Positions 1 to 10,455 of a stretch of 64,000 nt of DNA are shown here, one piece after another. The first letter of the stretch is position 1. Each line of letters starts with the position of its first letter. The notes under the pieces were generated by a model, which was not told where the DNA came from, made no database searches, and worked only from the letters and a program-made list of their open reading frames with translations. This DNA comes from Lactifluus volemus. Taxonomy: Eukaryota > Basidiomycota > Agaricomycetes > Russulales > Russulaceae. The translations under genes and the position numbers were made by a program. Location of the stretch: the NCBI GenBank assembly GCA_022376515.1, contig WTXI01000012.1:186001-250000 (forward strand), written 5' to 3'.

Positions 1-2403
1 TTTCAAGATACACGGTGATGTCTTGCTCCTTCTTTGCGGCCAGTATGACGTCATTGATTTGGAGGGTGCGGACAGACAGCGCATTGGAAAACGCAAGTCC
101 GATGCCGTTATCCGGCCTCGAGGTGATGAGTACGCGGAACTTTGCCGGGAGGTCGAAAAGATGTTGCGAGAGAAATATGTGGAGTCCAGATTTGCCGATT
201 GCGTCACCACTCTCGTCTAATGCGTCGATGATAACAAGGATTGGGTCAGCCAGTCGCAGGTTCTTGAGTGGTTCGAGGAGTAGCCGTTCAAAAAGTGTAC
301 GATAGTCTCGGGTACGGCGAATAGATGGATTGTTCTTAATGACTTTCCGCAAGGCGAGTTTGAAGGCCGGATAATGGTCGGAGAGATCACGAGCAAGCGT
401 CGTGAAGAGCTGGTAAGCCTCGTCTTTAGACTGTTCCTTCCGCAGAAATGCAAAGTAAGAGCCCAGACGCTTGTTCTCGAAACGGCGGGCAACTTCATGT
501 GCGATTGAGGACTTTCCGGTGCCTGCCGGCCCTAGGAGGACGAGCGCACGTTCAGACTCGGAATTCTCAACCCAGTTGGTGACATAGTCCAAGAAATCTT
601 GGCGTGTGCCTGGAAGACAGCGCTTCTCAATATCGAATTGCCACCCTCCCCGATAAGGCATTTCTCTGATTTTAGCATCCAATTCTATTTGCGCCTTATC
701 AGGTCAACGAATCCAACACTCGTACGCATCAAAATCACGCACCAGCTGCTAACGGTTGGTCTGGCATCTCGCTTAGGCGCCCGTTCACTTGATTCACATT
801 GTCCTGCATTCGAAGCACAGTAACCTCGGTAATAACGGCAACACGAGCGAGGAAACTGTCTCGCAGTCGGATGAGGGCGGTGCTGTAGTGTTCAAATTCT
901 CCGCCAACTTGACCTCCGATATTCAAAAATCTCTTCCCTGTCAATTATATGCATATAAGGACCAACGAGAGATCAGCTCAAGATGACCTACCGACTTGCA
1001 CATCATTCGCATACGATTCGATAAACTTGCCAAATTCATAGACACGCAGCAGCATATCCTCGAGAATTTTTGCCCGCATAGACTCGGGCTTGATGTTCCC
1101 CAAAGCATCGGCCTCTGCTGAGAACTCAAACGCATCGCGTATCGCCTCGAGCAGTGTTCTGACGTTGTCGTCACGTTGAACCTGCTGTGGCAAAGTCTGG
1201 GGGCGAGGTGAAAGTGAATAAATGTTGTATGTATTCTAACAACGAAGGAGAGGTGACGGACCTGAGGGATCGTTGAGAGCAGACTCCATGCTGACTTTGC
1301 ATAGAGGTTCAGCTGAAGAGCGAAAATCAGCTCAGAGAAGGATGAGCAAAACCGCGTTTGGCCTACTTCTCCGATCTGACTGACGGCGTCCATCACCCGC
1401 TTGATAGTATCAATGGCACTTCTCCATGTCTTCATTGTATCAATGGGTTGTTCGGCCATATCGAGAGGTATTTCCGTGGGTTCCGTGGGTTCGTCGTTGA
1501 CTTGAACGGGAGGACATGGATCAGCTTCTTCAGCGACAGGATTGTCCGGAATCCGTGTTTTTATCGTATCAATAAGTTGTTCAGCCATATCGAGAGGTAT
1601 TTCCGTGGGTTCCGGGGGTTCGTCGTTGACTTGAACAGCAGGACACGCATCGGCTCCTTCAGCGACAGGATTGTCCGGAGTCCATGTTTGCATCGTCTCA
1701 ATGGGTTGTTCAGCGATATCGAGACGTGTGGCCGTGACTTCCGTAGCTTCGGCGTTGACTTGAACAGCAAGACACGCATCAGCCTCTTCAGCGACAGGAT
1801 TGTCCGGAATCGCTGTCGCATTTCCTGACACAGTAATAGTCAAGTAGGTTGTGGCCGGGGCTCAGTCGGCCGTCCAGGATGTCGATCAGCGCTACCGAAA
1901 ACGATATCAAGTTCTACAAGCAGGATGCTCAGCCAGACTCAGAGTTCAAAAAAACGAAGACGAACCGCTTTGGGGCTCACAAATGAACTCCTTCCTCCCA
2001 ACAAGGGTATCTTTCCTCACGGCCCTTTTGGCATAAAGAGATATAAGTATACGAGAGAGTGGTCGTATATCACTGCAGGAGAGTCAATTTTGTCACTAGA
2101 AATCAAAGGGTACGACATTTCTCACAATGCGTCGATTTTCTCGTTCCATTCTACACTATTTCCCACGCTTCGTACGGACCGTGTCTGCCAAGTTCTCGCC
2201 CCGTCGGTCACACTAGCGTAAAATTTTGTTCTTCCGAGGGGAAGGTTGTGCGCGTTAAGGACTGGAAAAAGGGGAGAGATTTAGCACGTTGTACAGAGTA
2301 TGGCCATTAAAAGATTCGTACCCGTTACCTGCAGTTGGAACGGGATCTGAGAGTGAGGAATATGAGGATTCGGGCTGTAGTGATAGTTAACAATAGGGGA
2401 CAT
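1..2403 (-). CDS. NOD-like receptor NLR1: C2-like domain, repeat linker, NACHT (3' part outside window)
   Basis: STAND-type NTPase receptor of the fungal NACHT family, expected to act in cytoplasmic non-self recognition or incompatibility (family knowledge). The chosen start is the ATG at 2403. Exon 1 (2403-2322) joins exon 2 (from 2261) across a 60-nt GT-AG intron. Exon 2 encodes a C2-like beta domain (about 2260-1960; motifs FYASVTDG and LYAKRAVRKDTLVG), followed by a linker with three 43-residue repeats, helical exons (1190-940) and a NACHT domain. Walker A is GPAGTGKSS (506-532) and Walker B is ILVIIDALDES (about 245-209), followed by the sensor-like RVLITSRPD. The NACHT stretch is open to the left edge, so any WD40 array lies outside. 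One base appears to be missing between the C2 tail and the repeats (near 1845), where the homologous LTITV segment changes frame. The gene is head-to-head with the plus-strand NLR starting at 5058. Confidence 0.88.
1424..1807 (-). repeat. Three tandem 129-bp units coding a 43-residue linker repeat in NLR1
   Basis: Three in-frame tandem units with a period of exactly 129 bp, shown by the spacing of the shared cagcgacagg core at 1531, 1660 and 1789. Each unit encodes a Pro/Glu/Asp-rich segment beginning PDNPVAE and ending MAEQxIDTxKT. The two units nearer the NACHT domain are closest to each other. The last one lacks the final residue and runs into the next helical exon. The orthologous position in the plus-strand NLR (5638-5940) has a single unrepeated linker, so the expansion is specific to this copy. 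Confidence 0.85.
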
Positions 2404-2641
2404 CGGATGTGAGAGACTTTGGCATACGGATTCAGGTTCATTTGGATGTTTTTCTAGCTACAAATACAGGTAAGAAAACTTGGGGGAAGGGAGGAAGAAC
2501 TGAGAAAATGAGCTTCGAGGTATCCACTTGGTGCCGTCGGCATTTTATCCATTCAGGCACTTCTCATCTGGCAGAACGACAACCATCAATTAGCTTGACG
2601 TTATCTCGGCATGGCACAACTAAGAATACCACAGCGTTAAA

Positions 2642-2797
2642 TGTTGCCCGTTGAGCGCCCCGCTCCAAACCGTCGAACATGTGATCACTTCCTGCCCGCT
2701 GCACACGGCGGCTTGGCAGGAAGTGTCTCTCCCCTCAGAAGCCGTGGTTCACTTCTTCGACTCCTCCCAACCCTGTGTCCGCCCAGGACGTACCTAG
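2642..2797 (+). mobile_element. Remnant of a non-LTR retrotransposon (LINE) polyprotein C-terminus
   Basis: A 51-codon open stretch ending in TAG reads CCPLSAPLQTVEHVITSC, then PLHTAAW and an acidic/hydrophobic tail. The pattern Cys, about 10 residues, xTVEHVxxxCPLH matches the zinc-knuckle-like tail after the RNase H domain of fungal Tad-like LINEs (family knowledge). No reverse transcriptase is visible upstream, so only the 3' end survives, as expected from a 5'-truncated insertion or erosion. No poly-A tail or target duplication could be identified. The alternative is a chance open frame. Confidence 0.45.
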
Positions 2798-3350
2798 AAC
2801 CCGGGATAACCCCCAAGGCCCGTATAGTGTATAGTGTAGCTACCTGCCCACGCCCTAGCGGCGCTCCCTCCATCACACACTGATCGGTCCAGTAGACCAG
2901 ACTAAGCTGTACTGTACTGTACTTCCCCTTCCGCCTCTTCCAACCATGTAGATTCGCCGGGACCGCGTCTTCTTTCATAGATACCTGCTGCGGAATAGAA
3001 ATGCTGACTTTGAAAAAAAAAAAAGAAGGGAAACTTACCTCCGTCACTGGCGTGACGTTTTCTCCGAGTCGAGTCTATACAACAAATAAACATGCGATAA
3101 GTTAGGAATGAAATTTAGCTTTGATGGGACGAGAGATGCTTTTCCTAGAGTCCCACCACTCGAGTTTCCCGCTTCGCCATAACGTGACACCGCGTGTATC
3201 CCCTTTCAAATTTTTTGAAAGGGCAGGGCACTCCCATTCTTGGCCACTCTTCATCCGTCTCCCCTGAAAATGGCTGGTTGCTGCTCTACTACAGTATAGT
3301 TCGTTTTCCCCTCATTAGGCTCGGTCGACGTGGACCACCGCTAGCAAGTC
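2798..3350. other. Intergenic, no gene recognised
   Basis: No conserved frame on either strand. It holds an A-rich run at 3014-3025 and a short duplicated phrase around ttcaaattttttgaaa (3206-3221), an imperfect palindrome. Nothing else is supported. Confidence 0.5.
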
Positions 3351-4150
3351 GTGAGTGCCAAACTCTGTGACCCAACTTGTAGATCGATAGAACCTATTAG
3401 CAATACACCCGACTCACCGATCTATACCCTAAACGATGATGTACTTCTCAATGTTTTTCACATCTATCGATTAGCCCATCCAGACGAATATGTCGATGAG
3501 GAATGCAAATTCAGATACGCTTGGGATAGTGGTACGTACAAACTAGCGCATGTTTGTCGACAGTGGCGGACCCTGGTTCTTATTTCACCATCTCGTCTGT
3601 GCCTAAATCTCGTCTGCACATACGGTGTTCCACTGTTCCTGTAGCGGACATGTTGACATATTCTCCACCTCTGCCGCTATCCGGATGCCACCACGGACGA
3701 TGAATCGGGCATATTTCTCGCACCTGGCACCGTGATCGCGTGATCGCGTGCACCTCGGATTTGGCCAATTTCATCACGGCTAAGGAATTTTAGAATGCAT
3801 GCATATCGAGCACCCAATCTACGCAATTTCAAACTCTCGGCCGCTTGGATCTCCCTTGCTCACAGCTACCGCGGGCATCGTCATTCTCATCCTTCTCTAT
3901 TATTTCCCTCCAAGTTATATACTTACCAGGCTTTCACTTATGCCCCAGCTGAAATCGCTTGCTCTTGCCCTCTTCCCAACCGCGACGTTGAGAAGCAATC
4001 GCTCCATACCCCGGACATGGCCCAGGTCACACTAAGTAACCTACGCCATCTTTTGTTCCGGGTATGAGTCCATATTTTGGAAGGCCTCGCTTCTCGGATC
4101 AGGCCCCGCAGTAGTCCACTGGCGCTCTAGTCACGGATCAGTGAGACTTC
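3351..4150 (+). pseudogene. F-box protein pseudogene (F-box plus leucine-rich-like region)
   Basis: Broken member of the large F-box-like family of Agaricomycetes. The first segment (3360-3644) has an F-box core, LNDDVLLNVFHIYRL, then the helix YKLAHVCRQWRTLVL and CTYGVP. The frame then changes at about 3630, and the homology resumes as VADMLTYSPPLPL. Later fragments (PNLRNFKLS at about 3815, PNRDVEKQ at about 3978, LSNLRHLLFR at about 4035) match LRR-like parts of the family but lie in different frames. No in-frame ATG precedes the F-box; the frame opens with GTG. Active members of the family recruit substrates to SCF ubiquitin ligases. This copy appears dead, with several frame breaks beyond what a single base error explains. 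Confidence 0.65.
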
Positions 4151-5057
4151 GCGCCCCACATGTATGTCACCCCGCGCTGTCATTGTCAGATCAAACTGAA
4201 ATTTGCTCAAACGAGTCCTGGCCGCTGCATGGTACAGTATTTCCCATTTCCAATGCCACAGTTCTTCTCGTTTGGTACTGTTCCCATACATACGCTATAT
4301 TCGTTTGAATCTTTTTCTCCCATCTTCGCGGCTCCACCATTGACTCAGTAGGTGTCTTATTTTGTCTCCCGGTGAGCCTTGCGTCACTAGGGTATCCTTT
4401 ATTAAGATGCTGTTCGAAATAATGTGTACACCTCATGTATATACCCATGCCCAACACGAAATCCAAACCTTCTGCCCTGCTTCTTGGGGCCACGCCTATG
4501 GACTTGTGCGGACTTGTGAGGCTCCGCCGAGGCAAGTAGTTCAAGTTGTTAACAACACTATGACCCTAGGCTCGAGATGACGGCGTGGTTGGAAGGTGAA
4601 TAATGAAACTCACTCTCACATGCTCAGGTCCGCCTACACTGCTTCTTCGGAATCGTCACTTTGTTCCTGTAGTGTACATTCCAGAACGATTATACTGTTT
4701 CAGAGCCTCCGAGTCCGTGACGAGGGTTTTTGAATCGCGCAGTTGCACACGATTCTACTTGAAAGAGTGAGTAAAAGAGGAGGGCAGGGAAACGGTGGCC
4801 AGAGTGACAATGGTGACCGTGATAGGAAATATGGTAGACGCAACAGAGAAAGCACCGTGGTGCGGGGCCGTCACGGTTGGATTTTGGTCGGGGCAGCGCA
4901 GCGCATGTTTCGGCGCGACGCGTCATTATGTAATGTCCTTCCTGATATAGACACGATAACGTGTTTGCCTCAAGGCATCGATGCATCATCAACCCTCTCA
5001 CTCAGTTCTCCGTCAAACATTCACCATTACTACACCCCAGGTCCTCAAATCTCCAGA
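4151..5057. other. Intergenic / 5' flank of NLR2, no gene recognised
   Basis: Short open stretches occur on both strands but none carries a recognisable domain, consistent codon use or intron structure. The start of this stretch may hold eroded 3' sequence of the preceding F-box pseudogene. The right part should contain the NLR2 promoter, but I see no clear TATA element. Confidence 0.4.
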
Positions 5058-8000
5058 ATGTCAAACATCAGCCGCTCTCAGGTCAGTGAAATTCAACTGA
5101 GCTCAACCCGACTCCAGGTGACCAGTACGTATTTCATGACTGTGCTCTGATATATACTAAATCGCTTGCCCTTGCCAGTCCTACAGTGCACAATCTTCCC
5201 CGTCTCAAGACCTTCCTTGGGAAGAAAAGGAGATTTTACGCCACATTTACAGACGGCGACAGGATATGGCAGACACGATCTGTGCGGAGCGTGGCGCAGC
5301 GCGTAGAATGGAACGAGACCGTCACACATTGTGGGAAATGTCGTATCTTCATTCTTGCTAACATCTGAGTCTCCTGCAGTACTGTACAACCACAATCTCG
5401 TGTTACTATATGTCTTTATGCGAAAAGGACCACACGGAAAGACATCCTCGTTGGAAGTCAGGAGATAGCCTGCGAATCCCAACGCGGTTCGTTTCTTATT
5501 TCAAAAATATACCCATGTGTCTGGCTGAGCATCCTACATATAGAACTTGATGTTATTTTCGACAATGCGACAGACGTCCGACGGAACTTGTTACACCTTC
5601 CTTAAGGATCACTGTATCAGCAATCGGGAGTTCATCTATGACGGCGGTAGTCAATTCCCCAATCCTTACTAGCACACCGGTCGATCCGGGAAATCCTATC
5701 GCTGAAGGAGGTGCTGCGCATCCTACTGTTCAAACCGACAATGAACCCATGCAACGCGCAGCAGATCCCGCTCTTCTACCCCAAACGAGTAACCTTCCCA
5801 TCGAGGGCGGTCCCTCTGTGGGAGCAGTACCAGACAGCCAGACGGATATGTCAAATACGCTCGATGGCGCTGAGAAGGCTTTTGAAACGATGAAGACATG
5901 GAGTAATGCCGTTGAAAAAGTCAAGTGTGTAATCGACGTCGTCGGTCCAATCGCAGGGGTATGCTTTAGAGAAGGTCTTATCGAGTGCTGAGCTAACTTG
6001 CGCTCTTCAGCTGAGCCCATATGCGAAGACGGCTTGGGCTGTGCTCTCATTTATTCCTCAGGTGCGTTTCCTTTCCCATTCGCAGAATATGGCGCATTCA
6101 TTCCCCTCGCTTTCAGACTTTAATACAGCAGGTCGCGCGTGATGACAACGTCAGAACACTACTTGAGGCAATACGAGACGGATTTGAATTTGCAAAGGAG
6201 GCGGCTATTTTGAGGAATATCCAGCCGGGATCCATGCAAGTAAACATCCTCGATGAGATGCTGGAGTGCGTCGGCAAATCGCCGAATTCGTCGAGTCATA
6301 TGCGAAGGATGTGCAAATGGGTACGTCGTCTTGACCTCTCTCGTTGCTCAATATGAACGTGTGACTTTCAGGAAAGCGGGCTTTGAAGAATATGGTCGGC
6401 AAAGTTGACGGAAAAGTCGAAGAGTACCGCGCCACTCTTGTTCGACTTCGAGAAAGGTTCCTCGCATATGCTGTTGTCAACACTCAGGCTACTGTCCTTC
6501 AGATGCGGGACGATGGTGCGCGATAATTCAGACAGCTCAAGACCGGATCGTCGAACTGACGATCAATACACAGAATTAGACAGAAAAATCGGAGAATTAC
6601 CCTATAGGGGAGGCTGGCGATACGGCGACGAGAAGCGATGTCTTCCAGGCACCCGTGAAGACTTTTTGCACTTCATCGTCAAGTGGGTCGAGAATCCCAA
6701 ATCTGATCGTGCGCTCGTTCTTCTCGGCCAAGCGGGAACAGGAAAATCTTCGATTGCACATGAGGTTGCACGTCGTTTCGAAGGCAAATGTCTCGGCTCA
6801 TACTCCGCCTTTTTGCGCAAGGAACAGTCCAAAGATGAGGCTTACATGCTTTTCACGACAATCGCTCGCGATCTCTCCGATCTCATTCCTGCGTACAAAC
6901 ACACCCTTGGAGAGGTCATCAAGAATAAATCCTCTCTTCGTGGTACCCGAGACTATCGTACACTTTTCGAAAACCTCCTCGTGGAACCGCTCAAGAACTG
7001 CCACTTCCCTGTCCAATTCTTATAGTTATCGATGCCTTGGATGAGAGTGGGGATGCAATCGGCAAAAATGGATTACATTCATTTCTCGCCGAGCACCTTG
7101 TGAGCTTCCATCCGAATTCCGGATACTCGTCACGTCCAGACCTGAAGATGGCATCGAGCCTGCGTTTGTCAAAGCTTCGTCCATCAATACGCTTTACATG
7201 GATGATGCCGAACTGGCTCTCAAGACAGAGCAAGATATTGGGGTGTACCTTCAGAAGGAGCTCCCACCGACGTATTCAAAAGCGATGGGGTCAAACTAGC
7301 GAAAGCGGCAGAGGGCCTGTTTCAATGGGCAGCTGTTGCATCCGGGTTCATAAATAGCCCTCCTGCTAGCTTTGGCTTTAGCAAGAAAAAGTGTGTTCAA
7401 CGCTTGTTGGGACACTCCCGAGATCGCAGTGGACAAGATCCGTTGGACAAGTTATATGAAGAAGTTCTCGAAGCGTACTTCAAACCGGATGAAGCACAGA
7501 TCCTATTTCGGTCTGTAATGGGACAGCTTTTCGCTGCGATCGAACCGCTCTCGATCGATTCTTTGATTGCCCTGCGAAGGCATGCCTCAATTGAGGAACC
7601 CGAGGATCCTGATCCAGCTGTACAGATGCTCAGTCACCTCGGCTCGCTGCTGAGTAATGTGACTTCATCTGACCATACGCGTCCCATCGTTCCTCTCCAT
7701 ACATCATTCCGTGACTTTCTGACGAGCAAGAAGGGTGGTGTGTTTTACGTGGACCTTCAGGATTCGCACCGTCAGTTGGCACATTCCTGCCTTGCTTCGA
7801 TGATCGACAAACTGGAGTTCAACATTTGCAAACTGGAGTCATCATATCTTGCGAACAGCGACGTTCCAGATCTTGAATCTCGAATTATGAGATACATCCC
7901 ACCTGCTTTGTCGTATGCCTGCCGTTTCTGGGGCGATCACTTGGAACATCTTCCTTTCGATGACGATCTCTTCGTAAAACTTGGATCGTTGTTCGAGACA

Positions 8001-10455
8001 AAGTTACTATTTTGGCTGGAAGTGCTTAGCATCAAGAGCAGTGTGCCCCTTGCTTTACGGGCAATGTCGTTCCTGTCGACGTGGTTGCAGCAGGAGGTAG
8101 GTTCTCCTCACAATTCAGTATGACATGCGGTGACTTTGGGTAAAAATATAATAGGGTTCGCAAACGGAGGTGAAGAATTTGTTGGGATTTGTGAATGATG
8201 CGTCGAGATTTGTGCGGTATTTCGGAATGGCGATGGCAAGGAGCACTCCGCATATCTATGTCTCGGCGCTCCCATTCACACCCAGCTCTTCCCACATCTT
8301 CAATCGATACATTCGGAAATTCCCTTATACATTGAGGATGGAACGTGGGCAGTTGTCTCACTGGCCGGCATCGGAAATGGTGATTCAACACATGATGGCC
8401 CGGTCTTTCTGTTGCTTTCTCCCCAGATGGGCAGCGCGTCGCATCGGCCTCGTACGATAAACGATTCGGGTGTGGGATGCCACAACGGGACAGATGGTAG
8501 CGGGCCCGTTTACTGGACACACCAATTCGGTCAATTCTGTTGCATTCTCGCCGGATGGGCTGCGCATCGCATCGGCCTCGTACGATAAACGATTCGGGTG
8601 TGGGACGCGACAACGGGACAGATGGTAGCGGGCCCATTTACTGGACACACCATTGGTCATTCTGTTGCATTCTCGCCAGACGGACTGCGCATCGCATCGG
8701 CCTCGTCGATAATACGATTCGGGTGTGGGATGCCACAACGGGACAGATGGTAGCGGGCCCGTTTACTGGACACACCGATTGGTCAATCTGTCGCATTCTC
8801 GCCAGACGGACTGCGCATCGCATCGGCCTCGCGATAAAACGATTCGGGTGTGGGATGCCACAACGGGACAGATGGTAGCGGGCCCGTTTACTGGACACAC
8901 CGATTGGTCAATTCTGTGCATTCTCGCCAGACGGACTGCGCATCGCATCGGCCTCGTCGATAAACGATTCGGTGTGGGATGCCACAACGGGACAGATGTA
9001 GCGGGCCCGTTTACTGGACACACCGATTCGGTCATTCTGTTGCATTCTCGCCAGACGGACTGCGCATCGCATCGGCCTCGTCGATAAAACGATTCGGGTG
9101 TGGGATGCCACAACAGGACAGATGGTAGCGGGCCCGTTTACTGGACACACCATTCGGTCATTCTGTTGCATTCTCGCCAGACGGACTGCGCATCGCATCG
9201 GCCTCGTCGATGAAACGATTCGGATGTGGGATGCCACAACGGACAGATTGTAGCGGGCCCGTTTACTGGACACACCAATTCGGTCAATTCTGTTGCATTC
9301 TCGCCAGACGGACTGCGCATCGCATCGGCCTCGTACGATAAACGATTCGGTGTGGGATGCCACAACGGGACAGATGGTAGCGGCCCGTTTACTGGACACA
9401 CCAATTGGTCTATTCTGTTGCATTCTCGCCAGACGGACTGCGCATCGCATCGGCCTCGTCGATAAACGATTCGGGTGTGGGATGCCACAACAGGACAGAT
9501 GGTAGCGGGCCCGTTTACTGGACACACCATTCGGTCAATTCTGTTGCATTCTCGCCAGACGGACTGCGCATCGCATCGGCCTCGTACGATAAAACGATTC
9601 GGGTGTGGGATGCCACAACGGGACAGATGGTAGCGGCCCGTTTACTGGACACACCGATTCGGTCAATTCTGTTGCATTCTCGCCAGACGGACTGCGCATC
9701 GCATCGGCCTCGGACGATAAACGATTCGGTGTGGGATGCCACAACGGGACAGATGGTAGCGGGCCCGTTTACTGGACACACCAATGGGTCATTCTGTTGC
9801 ATTCTCGCCAGACGGACTGCGCATCGCATCGGCCTCGACGATAAACGATTCGGGTGTGGGATGCCACAACGGACAGATGGTAGCGGGCCCGTTTACTGGA
9901 CACACCGAGAGGTCAATTCTGTTGCATTCTCGCCAGATGGACTGCGCATCGCATCGGCCTCGTCCGATAAACGATTCGGGTGTGGGATGCCACAACGGGA
10001 CAGATGGTAGCAGGCCCGTTTACTGGACACACCATTCGGTCTATTCTGTTGCATTCTCGCCAGACGGACTGCGCATCGCATCGGCCTCGTCGATAAAACG
10101 ATTCGGGTGTGGGATGCCACAACGGGACAGATTGCATCGGGCCCGTTCACCGATTTGGTCAGATCTGTCCGTGAGCAGCACATTGCCTCGGGTCAGCGAC
10201 TGTACAATTCATGTCGAGAGTATCGTGACCGAAGATATTGAGAAGTTCTTATTTACAGACCAATCCCTGGTTGGTGGTGATGGTTGGATATGTGGAGAAC
10301 CCAAACAGCTTCTTTTATGGATTCCCGCGCTTCATAGGCCGTGTCTTCATGGACCAAGGACGGTCTGGATTGCAGGCGAGCATGAGACCCGGCTTGATTT
10401 CTCAAAATTCGTGCATGGATCAAATTGGGGTAAAATATATGACCGGAATATCTGA
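5058..10455 (+). CDS. NOD-like receptor NLR2: C2-like, NACHT, about 14 WD40 repeats
   Basis: STAND NTPase with WD40 sensor, the architecture of fungal incompatibility receptors such as HET-E/HET-D (family knowledge). Start is the ATG at 5058 (MSNISRSQV). A C2-like domain follows (5190-5500; FYATFTDGD and [14 protein letters not shown]), then a linker (5638-5945), helical exons (6010-6520), and the NACHT domain from about 6600, with Walker [10 protein letters not shown] at 6726-6752 and Walker [11 protein letters not shown] at about 7020-7050. A helical segment (7400-8100) ends at an intron (8098-8158). The WD40 array spans 8380-10160, and a conserved tail (FTDQSL ... FVHGSNW) ends at the stop 10453-10455. 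Frame breaks occur near 6270, 7015 and 7117 and in most WD units, nearly all one base short in a homopolymer. Either the allele is dead or the consensus has errors. It is head-to-head with the minus-strand NLR. Confidence 0.88.
8380..10160 (+). repeat. Tandem array of about 14 near-identical 43-codon WD40 units
   Basis: Units of nominally 129 bp encode [15 protein letters not shown], then [16 protein letters not shown] and AGPFTGHT, repeated about 14 times with very little nucleotide divergence. Actual spacings are 122-129 bp because single bases are missing from runs such as gggtgtggg, ataaaacg and agcgggccc. Substitutions concentrate in the two codons after GHT (Asn-Ser, His-Ser, Asp-Ser, Asp-Trp, Asn-Trp, Asn-Gly, Glu-Arg) and the codon before DKT (Tyr, Ser, others). 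The first unit (8380-8490) is the most divergent. High internal identity points to concerted evolution or recent expansion. Confidence 0.9.

Noticed and set aside
2685..3093. Minus-strand frames of 60-120 codons
   Set aside because: They overlap the LINE tail on the other strand and include an A-run coding polyphenylalanine; no homology seen.
8380..10160. Regular direct repeats resembling a CRISPR-like or satellite array
   Set aside because: Units are coding WD40 modules with no unique spacers, and the organism is a eukaryote.
8032..10183. Several minus-strand frames with repeated [13 protein letters not shown] motifs
   Set aside because: Mirror images of the WD40 repeat on the coding strand; repetition alone creates them.
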